In this document: in pieces, positions 24,623 through 32,169 of the stretch
How positions within the stretch are numbered: the first letter of the stretch is position 1
How the letters are laid out: every line of letters starts with the position of its first letter
Assembly: GCA_947624015.1 (NCBI GenBank)
Contig: CANQIA010000021.1
Location: forward strand, 1-32,169
Direction: 5' to 3'
From: an uncultured Clostridia bacterium
GTDB taxonomy: Bacteria > Bacillota > Clostridia > Lachnospirales > CAG-274
Length of the DNA stretch: 32,169 nucleotides
Translations under genes and position numbers: made by a program
Notes under the pieces: generated by a model
The model's input: only the letters and a program-made list of their open reading frames with translations
Database searches by the model: none
What the model was told of the DNA's origin: nothing

Positions 24623-26131
24623 CTATTTATCATCGATCAAAGCATCTACATCAAACTCACATTTTAAAGTTTCACTTATCAATATTTTTTGGTATATATA
24701 AAACATAAAAGGCAGCTCCTCATTTATGTTCCACCATTTTGCCGACATATGCTCAAAATCGGCATGAAGGTCATCCATTTCATCGGAAACATATTCTATA
24801 AGAAAAAAGTGATTTATTTTACTAACACTTATTGCCGCTGCTGTTTCATCATAGGTATAAGAGTCCAATTCCCTTACACACCTTAGCTTTTTGGATGATA
24901 AGCCTGTCTCTTCCTTTACTTCTCTTATAGCGGTTTTTTCCAAGGATCTATCATTTATTTTTTTATGTCCCTTGGGCAGCACCCAACTGCCATCTTCCCT
25001 CTGAACAAGAACAATATATATGTTCTGATCTTGCTTCCAATAAACGATACCACCGGCTGAGACTTCAATATCTATATTTTCTTTAAAGGTTTCGCCATAG
25101 TCAGAGTAATTCTTCCAATAATCATTAAAATGTTTCCTAAAAGAACCGTATAATGAACCAAAGTCCTTTTTAATTAAAAAAACGGGCAGATCTCTTACTT
25201 GCTTCGTGGGATTTTCTGCATAAGATGATACAAACGCCATATCATCTATCATAATAAGTCTAAAATATGGCTCTCCCTTATGATATTTTATGCCACTCTT
25301 AGGCAAATCCAATTCCTTAATAAATTTTCTCATACCCATTTCAATAATAGCATGCGTGGTATCCAATTCACGCTTAAAATCTTCTATGGATTCGTATTTT
25401 CTAAGAGCCATAAAGCCTCTGTTTACCCAGCGTGAATTCGAATCCAACAATAATATTTTTAATCGTTTCAAATTTTTGTATTTTTCTGTTTCAGCCAAGG
25501 ATATAAGAGAGCTGTCTGCTCCAAAAAACTCCAATCCCTTGTTTGCAAGTATTTTTATCTCAGAGGCTTTCTGTGCCTGTTCAACAATATAGGGAGAAGC
25601 ATCCTTAAGATTTTTAAACATTCTTATCAACAAGTGACCACTTTCTGGTTCATTTACACATTGATGGCTTTTATCAGAGCTTTTTTTCAAAGATTTTTTC
25701 AGATCCTTCAACCATTCTCTTAGATTTATTTCGCCTGAAGTCTTATTTCCATCGCTAAAGTCAATATATGTTACGCCTGCAAGATCCGTAGGCATTGAAA
25801 CATTACCAACATTTACAATAATGGATCTTGTCCTTCCCAATTTGCCTGAGAAAAGTCCGTGTTCAAATAAAACATTGTCACGTGGTTTTCCCACTTCCTT
25901 GCCTCTATACCATGTAATATCATCGCAAGAATAAATAAAAATTGAACCAACTATATTTTTTTCTGCAATAATTTCTTCTAAATTTTCAAGGGTAAACTTG
26001 CCTGCTTTGAAAATTGACGGCGTTTTATTCCACCTTATCGGAACCATACCGCACTCTTCAACAATTTTTGCAATTTCAAGCAGTATTCCCGACTCATGAA
26101 CCTCTTTGGAGCTTCCTATGAATATATTCAC
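24623..26131 (-). CDS. TIR (CAP12/Pycsar-type) + PLD-like middle + Nudix fusion protein, putative NAD-targeting effector
   Basis: The 502-residue protein starts at a GTG with AAGGAGG 7 nt upstream. Residues 1-145 match the TIR-like domain of CAP12/Pycsar effectors: MNIFIGSSKE at the start, then DNVLFEHGLFSGKLGR, whose Glu90 is the expected catalytic residue for NAD+ cleavage. Residues about 165-345 (EIKILANKGLEFFG, LKILLLDSNSRW, EPYFRLIMIDDMAFVSSYAE, FRKHFNDYW) resemble a PLD-like domain without an HKD motif; this part is the least certain. Residues about 353-495 are a Nudix domain: VSAGGIVYW, WVLPKGHKKIND, then REVKEETGL at 403-411. The first half of the Nudix box has one extra residue and Asp where Glu is usual. 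The gene is alone, AT-rich and flanked by AT-rich gaps, suggesting transfer. Function is inferred only. Confidence 0.85.
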   Translation of the reverse strand: MNIFIGSSKEVHESGILLEIAKIVEECGMVPIRWNKTPSIFKAGKFTLENLEEIIAEKNIVGSIFIYSCDDITWYRGKEVGKPRDNVLFEHGLFSGKLGRTRSIIVNVGNVSMPTDLAGVTYIDFSDGNKTSGEINLREWLKDLKKSLKKSSDKSHQCVNEPESGHLLIRMFKNLKDASPYIVEQAQKASEIKILANKGLEFFGADSSLISLAETEKYKNLKRLKILLLDSNSRWVNRGFMALRKYESIEDFKRELDTTHAIIEMGMRKFIKELDLPKSGIKYHKGEPYFRLIMIDDMAFVSSYAENPTKQVRDLPVFLIKKDFGSLYGSFRKHFNDYWKNYSDYGETFKENIDIEVSAGGIVYWKQDQNIYIVLVQREDGSWVLPKGHKKINDRSLEKTAIREVKEETGLSSKKLRCVRELDSYTYDETAAAISVSKINHFFLIEYVSDEMDDLHADFEHMSAKWWNINEELPFMFYIYQKILISETLKCEFDVDALIDDK

Positions 26132-26549
26132 AATTATTCCTCCTTACAGATACAAATTTAAAGCTTTATATTGGTTTTGTACAATAAATAATGCTGTAAT
26201 TACATTGCTGCATTACTTAACGGATCATAAAATCTAAGACCTGTTTTATATTTATATGTGCTTTACAGGTAATCGCCAATATTTATTAATACGATCTCTT
26301 CAAATTATTAATAAAATTTATGTAAATTAATGTCACATACTTACAATATCATAAATTATACTTCCTTTCAAGTAACTTATTTAGTAAAATAAATTTTTTT
26401 ATAAAAACATATTGATCTTTTATTGTTTTAGAAAAGTAACAATTATGATCATTTATGACAATACAAATAAAAGATAACAATAATAGCATTAGCTCAGAAT
26501 ACTTGCATTTTCCAAAACTTCCATAGAAAAACAATATTTGCATAATAAA
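26132..26549. other. AT-rich intergenic stretch upstream of the TIR-Nudix gene
   Basis: About 420 bp of very AT-rich sequence. A weak minus-strand promoter (TTGTAC at complement 26179-26184, 17 bp, TTAAAT) and a perfect 10-bp palindrome TGTAATTACA (26195-26204), inside a looser ATGC...GCAT symmetry, lie upstream of the TIR-Nudix start and could hold an operator. A 64-codon minus-strand frame here is judged spurious. No tRNA or repeat ends were seen. Confidence 0.45.
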
Positions 26550-26578
26550 ACCACCTGCTATATTAAATAACAGGTGGT
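26550..26578 (-). terminator. pyrG terminator
   Basis: Eight-bp arms (ACCACCTG / CAGGTGGT, 26550-26557 with 26571-26578), followed on the minus strand by a T-rich tail (TTTTATT). It lies 80 bp below the pyrG stop. Confidence 0.75.
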
Positions 26579-26657
26579 CGTCCTTGATTTATATTGCCCC
26601 AACTATTGAAAAGAGGCAAAAACAAAAGAGTATTATATTTTTATTAATAAGATAATA

Positions 26658-28265
<1,608 letters not shown>

Positions 28266-28307
28266 TCATACACTGATTTCCACAGCTTTTAAAAAAAACA
28301 TACAACT

Positions 28308-28336
28308 ATTATATCTCATAAACCCCTCTTAGTCAA
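28308..28336 (-). promoter_or_regulatory. pyrG promoter
   Basis: The minus strand reads TTGACT (complement 28331-28336), 17 bp, then a perfect TATAAT (complement 28308-28313). The leader to the ATG is about 45 nt and contains an oligo-T run but no terminator hairpin. Confidence 0.75.
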
Positions 28337-28377
28337 CAAAAAGAAACAAAGTATTTGGCTCTTTGAACTAATTATAA

Positions 28378-29730
28378 TTAGGACAGCAGATTAATATATC
28401 CCATTGTAAATATCCTGTCGTTATTTATCATATCCTCGTATATTTCGTAATTCATGGCATTTACCGTAGCGGAATCCAGCTTATATGTAACGGGCAGACC
28501 CATTTCCGCCTGATACTTTCCTATATTACGTTCAACGGTGTTTACGCTGTCCAGCCTAAAGCCCAAAAACTTTATAACCGCAGCCACATTGTCGCTGTCC
28601 AGAGCGTCGGTCTCTGATACGAAATCTATCTTGCTTACCTCAATATCGGGTATAATGCCGACGCCGTTTATCTTTTTGCCGTATCTGGAGAAATATTCCA
28701 AGGTAGTCATTTTGATAACGCCTATATCGTCAAAATCCATAACGCTCTGCATAACGCCCTTGCCAAAGGTTTTCTCTCCTATTATCTTTCCTGCGCCGCT
28801 GTCCTGCATGGCAGAAGCAAGTATCTCTGCGGAGGATGCCGTCATGCTGTCCACAAGCACCACGCATTTTTCAAAGGGGCGTGTCCTCAGATCTGAGGTA
28901 TATGTGTTTACAACGCCCTTTTTATCCCTTGTGGATATAATGGTGCCGCTGGGAACTATCTGCCTTGCCACCTCTATCGCCTCGTCTACATAGCCTCCCG
29001 AATTTCCTCTCAGATCCAGTATAAGCTTTGTCTTTCCCTCGGATATAAGCTTATTTATGGCATTTTCAAATTCGTTTGAGGTATAATCGTAAAATGATGT
29101 TATGCGTATGTAGCCTACGGTTTTATCATTGAATTTCTGATCCGCATTTTCAAACTCGGAGATCTCTTTTGTCTCCACGGAATGTATCTCATGTCTTACA
29201 AGATTGATAGTATAAGCGTTTATATTATCTCCTCTGGATATACTCATCTTTATATCCGAGGGAACATCGGAGGAGGTCCTCTCGAAATATTCCTCCTCGT
29301 CAATATTATAGGCGGATACATTGCCTATGCTCCTTACAACGTCTCCTTCTCTTATGCCGTCTTGATACGCCTTTGACTTTTTATCCAGCTTGCCTATTAC
29401 GGGATAGCCTGCCTCGCCTATCTCGCAGCTAAACTCGGGAGCATACCAGGAATATCTTGTGTTGTTCTTTACATCATTGTACTCCTCTTGGGTAAGGTAA
29501 TCGCTGTACTGGTCAAGCTCGCCTACCATAGCCTTTACGGCAGAATGTATGAGTACATTGGTATCCACATCGTCGCCTATGTAATTTTCTCTTATATATT
29601 TTACGATCTCGCTTATGTATTCTCCTGCCATATCGGCCTGTTCCTGATTTGACATATTAGTCATATCCTCGGCAAATACATTTGAAGTCATAATACCGAC
29701 AGCAATGATCGCAGCCAAAGCTCTTTTCAA
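28378..29730 (-). CDS. S41 family carboxy-terminal processing protease (CtpA/CtpB-like), exported
   Basis: A 450-residue serine protease with signal peptide (MKRALAAIIAVGIMTSNVFA). Its N-terminal helical part includes MVGELDQYSDYLTQEEY. A PDZ domain spans about 100-180 (LDKKSKAYQDGIREGDVVRSIG). The S41 core has LILDLRGNSGGYV, catalytic Ser300 in TASSAEILASA and Lys324 in EKTFGKGVMQ. The C-terminal 60 residues resemble a peptidoglycan-binding-1 helix bundle. The start is a TTG (complement 29728-29730) with GAGGG 7 nt upstream; an ATG three bases before it is out of frame and meets a stop at once. It cleaves envelope or signalling proteins such as anti-sigma factors. It is last in the rimO-pgsA operon. 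Confidence 0.93.
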   Translation of the reverse strand: MKRALAAIIAVGIMTSNVFAEDMTNMSNQEQADMAGEYISEIVKYIRENYIGDDVDTNVLIHSAVKAMVGELDQYSDYLTQEEYNDVKNNTRYSWYAPEFSCEIGEAGYPVIGKLDKKSKAYQDGIREGDVVRSIGNVSAYNIDEEEYFERTSSDVPSDIKMSISRGDNINAYTINLVRHEIHSVETKEISEFENADQKFNDKTVGYIRITSFYDYTSNEFENAINKLISEGKTKLILDLRGNSGGYVDEAIEVARQIVPSGTIISTRDKKGVVNTYTSDLRTRPFEKCVVLVDSMTASSAEILASAMQDSGAGKIIGEKTFGKGVMQSVMDFDDIGVIKMTTLEYFSRYGKKINGVGIIPDIEVSKIDFVSETDALDSDNVAAVIKFLGFRLDSVNTVERNIGKYQAEMGLPVTYKLDSATVNAMNYEIYEDMINNDRIFTMGYINLLS

Positions 29731-29755
29731 TTCATCACCCTCTTAAAAATATTCT

Positions 29756-30310
29756 TTAATCGGAAAGCACCTGCTTGTTTCTAAAAATATAGTCAACTGC
29801 CGAAACTATGGCAAGCACAAGGCTTGCATAGATAAGAACATTGCCGACAACGGTAAAATAGATATTGTCAATATTCAAAAGCAAGACTATAAGCATAAAC
29901 ATCTGACATACTGTCTTAAGCTTGCCCCATATACCTGCTGCTATCACTATGTTCTGCTCGGCGGCAATAGTCCTAAAGCCCGTGATTATAAATTCTCTTG
30001 CGATTATTATAATAACAACTATTGAAGGCAGAGGCACCACTGCATCCTCTATACCGATAAGCGCTATCATGGCAGAGCAGACAAGCAGCTTATCCGCAAG
30101 AGGATCCATAAACTTGCCGAAGTTCGTAACAAGCTTGAATTTCCTTGCTATAAAACCGTCAAGAAAGTCTGTAAACGAAGCGATGCAGAATATGGCTGTC
30201 GCCACATATCTTGCAGTCTGCCTGTCAAAGCCCAGAGGACACAAAAGCACCAGAAGAAAAACAGGTATCATAAATATTCTCAATATTGTAAGCTTATTTG
30301 GTATGTTCAT
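29756..30310 (-). CDS. pgsA: CDP-diacylglycerol--glycerol-3-phosphate 3-phosphatidyltransferase
   Basis: The committed enzyme of phosphatidylglycerol synthesis, in the membrane. The 184-residue protein has several membrane segments and the full CDP-alcohol phosphotransferase motif: Asp48, Asp51-Gly52, Ala55-Arg56, Gly65, Asp69 and Asp73 in DFLDGFIARKF...GKFMDPLAD. It starts MNIPNKLTILRIF, as PgsA usually does. It lies 7 bp after rimO and 25 bp before the S41 protease gene. The rimO-pgsA pairing is widespread in Firmicutes and, with the TTILR-type start, favours PgsA over cardiolipin or phosphatidylserine synthases. Confidence 0.95.
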   Translation of the reverse strand: MNIPNKLTILRIFMIPVFLLVLLCPLGFDRQTARYVATAIFCIASFTDFLDGFIARKFKLVTNFGKFMDPLADKLLVCSAMIALIGIEDAVVPLPSIVVIIIIAREFIITGFRTIAAEQNIVIAAGIWGKLKTVCQMFMLIVLLLNIDNIYFTVVGNVLIYASLVLAIVSAVDYIFRNKQVLSD

Positions 30311-30317
30311 ATTATAA

Positions 30318-31661
30318 TCACTCCGTCCTTTCCCCTATGAGATCGTAATCTCCGGCTTCTGTTATTTTTATGGGATATATATCCCCTGCCACAAGAGCCT
30401 CATCGCTTTCAAAAAACACAAAGCCGTCTATCTCATAACAGTCCCTGTAGCTCCTGCCGCAGTATATATTCTCTTCCCCCTCAAGCTTGCCTTCAACTAT
30501 CACATCGAGAGTTCTGCCAACACACTGACTGCATTTGCGGGTTGAAATATTCTTCTGCACCTTTAATATATAGTCCTTCCTCTCGTTTTTGACCTCCTCG
30601 GATATCTGACCCTTCATGGCTGCGGCAGGCGTACCGTCTTCGGCAGAGTATGTAAATACTCCAAGTCTGTCAAAGCCCACCTTGTCAATAAAATCACATA
30701 CAGCCCTAAACTCCTCCTCTGTCTCCGTGGGAAATCCCGTAATAAGAGTAGTCCTAAGACATATATCGGGCATTTTTTCTCTGAGTCTTTCTATTGTGGA
30801 AATAAGCCCTGCTTTTGTACTTCTTCTGCCCATAAGCTTAAGTATCCTGTCCTCGCTGTGCTGTATAGGCATATCCAAGTAATGAAGCACCTTTTTATTA
30901 TAGGTCATTTCATCTATAAGCTCATCCGTTATGTTCTCGGGATAGCAGTAAAGTATCCTGAGCCATTCAATACCTTCTATCTCGCTCAAAGCCTTCAAAA
31001 GCTTATGAAGAGATTTTTCGCCATATATATCGCTGCCGTAAAGAGATGTGTCCTGAGCTATGAGTATAAGCTCCCGCACCCCCTTATCAGCCAGTATGCG
31101 AGCCTCCTTTACAAGGGACTCTATCGTTCTGGAACGGTATTTGCCTCTTAGAGAGGGTATTGTACAATATGTGCAGTGATTATCGCAGCCTTCGGCTATT
31201 TTCAAATAGCTGAAGCCTCCCGCAGTAGTAACTATCCTCTTATAGCTGTTGTTCTCGTCCAAAAGATTATTTTTGTCCGTTATAAGCTTTACATTTTTTT
31301 CTCCCTGTAAAAGCCTTTTTATTACCTCTCCTATTTTTTCAAAGTCTCCCGTTCCCACAACGGCATCTACCTCGGGCAGCGCCTCAAATATCTCGTCTTT
31401 ATATCTCTGCGCCATACAGCCTGTGACTATAAGCCCCTTACAATTGCCATTTTGCTTATAGTCCGCCATTTCAAGCACCTTATCGATAGCCTCTTGGTTT
31501 GCGTCCATTATAAAACCGCAGCTATTTATTATAATAATATCCGCTTCGCTGTCGTCATGGGTTATTATATACCCCTCCTCGTCTATAAGCCCCAGCATTA
31601 TTTCGCTGTCTATAAGATTTTTATCACAGCCAAGGGATATAAAGCTTATTTTTGCACTCAT
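30318..31661 (-). CDS. rimO: Ribosomal protein S12 methylthiotransferase
   Basis: A radical-SAM enzyme that adds a methylthio group to the conserved Asp of ribosomal protein S12. The 447-residue protein has an N-terminal UPF0004 domain binding one [4Fe-4S] cluster (Cys12, Cys48, Cys82), a radical SAM domain with Cys159, Cys163, Cys166 (CDNHCTYC), and a C-terminal TRAM-like domain (about 375-447). The FISLGCDKNLIDSE start separates RimO from the tRNA enzyme MiaB. GAGG lies about 8 nt before the ATG. First gene of an operon with pgsA and an S41 protease. Confidence 0.96.
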   Translation of the reverse strand: MSAKISFISLGCDKNLIDSEIMLGLIDEEGYIITHDDSEADIIIINSCGFIMDANQEAIDKVLEMADYKQNGNCKGLIVTGCMAQRYKDEIFEALPEVDAVVGTGDFEKIGEVIKRLLQGEKNVKLITDKNNLLDENNSYKRIVTTAGGFSYLKIAEGCDNHCTYCTIPSLRGKYRSRTIESLVKEARILADKGVRELILIAQDTSLYGSDIYGEKSLHKLLKALSEIEGIEWLRILYCYPENITDELIDEMTYNKKVLHYLDMPIQHSEDRILKLMGRRSTKAGLISTIERLREKMPDICLRTTLITGFPTETEEEFRAVCDFIDKVGFDRLGVFTYSAEDGTPAAAMKGQISEEVKNERKDYILKVQKNISTRKCSQCVGRTLDVIVEGKLEGEENIYCGRSYRDCYEIDGFVFFESDEALVAGDIYPIKITEAGDYDLIGERTE

Positions 31662-31710
31662 ATTTATTCCTCTTATATATAATTTAAGAAAAGCGAATTT
31701 CCTTGATTAT

Positions 31711-31739
31711 AGTATACCACTAAATTAAGACAGAAACAA
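31711..31739 (-). promoter_or_regulatory. Promoter of the rimO-pgsA-protease operon
   Basis: The minus strand reads TTGTTT (complement 31734-31739), a 17-bp spacer, then TATACT (complement 31711-31716) with an extended TGG in front. The leader is about 45 nt. Confidence 0.65.
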
Positions 31740-31774
31740 TTAAAAAATTAAAGTTCGGGGATATTAAATTTTTT

Positions 31775-32070
31775 GTTTGGGGGAAGTAGAATCGACCCTA
31801 TCGGCAGCCCCGACCCTTCCACCGCCTAACGGCGGTCCCCCTCCCCTCCGACGCCTGCAATAAAACACGTTGCGTTTTATCGCAAGGCTAGGGGAGGCTG
31901 GGGTATTGGCGATAGATCAAGTATCATCTTTCAAAGTAAACAAGTGACCTTGAAAAACGCAAACCAGAGGCTCCCCTTACGAGAAGGGGAGCTGGCAGGC
32001 ACGTCAAAAATTTTGGACTAAGATATTTTTGAACGTGCCTGACTGAAGGGTCGATATCCACCATCCCAAC
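31775..32070. repeat. Family B intergenic repeat, copy 2 (inverted relative to copy 1)
   Basis: The outer modules match copy 1 in inverted order (31988-32057 and 31812-31846). The interior is different: it has a GCGATAAAACGC-type stem (ACGTTGCGTTTTATCGC around 31867-31884), CTCCCCTTACGAGAAGGGGAG around 31972-31991, and about 70 bp without counterpart. Both copies begin with a GTTTGGGG...TCGACC motif. It lies upstream of the rimO promoter. The remaining bases to the window edge carry only the inverted repeat described separately. Confidence 0.85.
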
Positions 32071-32101
32071 AAAAAACACCGCAGACACAAGCATCTGATA
32101 T

Positions 32102-32159
32102 AATCCCCTTAAAGTAGACAACGGAAATAACAAAAATTCCAAACTACATTAAGGGGATT
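32102..32159. repeat. Inverted repeat at the window edge
   Basis: AATCCCCTTAAAGTAG (32102-32117) and CTACATTAAGGGGATT (32144-32159) are inverted copies with one mismatch in 16, separated by 26 bp, with an ATG at 32165. It could be a terminator-like hairpin or the left end and leader of an insertion sequence that continues beyond the window; too little is visible to decide. Confidence 0.5.
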
Positions 32160-32169
32160 TTTGTATGGG

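Noticed and set aside
26349..26543. 64-codon minus-strand frame with an apparent AGGTGG ribosome binding site
   Set aside because: The apparent site is the 3' arm of the pyrG terminator hairpin, the sequence is low complexity and AT-driven, and no known motif is present.
31924..32142. 72-codon minus-strand frame over family B copy 2
   Set aside because: It translates repeat modules; copy 1 does not keep the frame.

Overview
The window looks like chromosomal DNA from an anaerobic, low-to-moderate-GC member of the Clostridia (Bacillota). The evidence is strong AGGAGG-type ribosome binding sites, TTGACA/TATAAT promoters, an [FeFe] hydrogenase, NrdR, RsuA-type and TagO-type genes, frequent ATA and AGA/AGG codons, and several proteins with the 'copper amine oxidase N-terminal-like' stalk domain common in gut Clostridia. 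No tRNA, rRNA, CRISPR array or intact insertion sequence was seen. I cannot name the genus.

Layout. (1) 1-486 is an intergenic mosaic of hairpins (repeat family A), followed by a small lipoprotein gene. (2) 1025-3215, minus strand: nrdR, a thioredoxin-fold [2Fe-2S] protein and a group-B-like [FeFe] hydrogenase form one tight operon. (3) 3373-6139, plus strand: thrC, then a promoter, a yybP-ykoY (Mn2+) riboswitch with a clear terminator switch, and a CaCA-family cation antiporter. (4) 6152-8264, minus strand: two exported envelope proteins (DUF2334 deacetylase-like and L,D-transpeptidase). (5) nadB, alone. (6) 9922-12912, minus strand: a phage-endolysin-like M15 peptidase, a second family A repeat, and a translationally coupled rsuA/transglutaminase pair. 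(7) 13039-18579, plus strand: a housekeeping run of an unknown small protein, radA, a SEC-C protein, sua5, rpiB, upp and tagO. (8) Repeat family B, then an RND efflux pump with an unusually long coiled-coil adaptor, divergent from a TetR regulator. (9) 24287-26549: an AT-rich stretch whose only gene encodes a TIR + middle domain + Nudix fusion, probably an acquired anti-phage or NAD-signalling effector. (10) 26550-31661, minus strand: pyrG, then a rimO-pgsA-S41 protease operon. (11) A second, inverted family B repeat and an inverted repeat at the right edge.

Most of the window is housekeeping. The items most worth attention are the TIR-Nudix protein; the family A and B intergenic repeats, which are built from interchangeable stem-loops and show stem-preserving substitutions between copies; the manganese riboswitch in front of a Ca2+/Na+-type antiporter; the nrdR-hydrogenase operon; and the long-coil RND adaptor in a presumed single-membrane organism.
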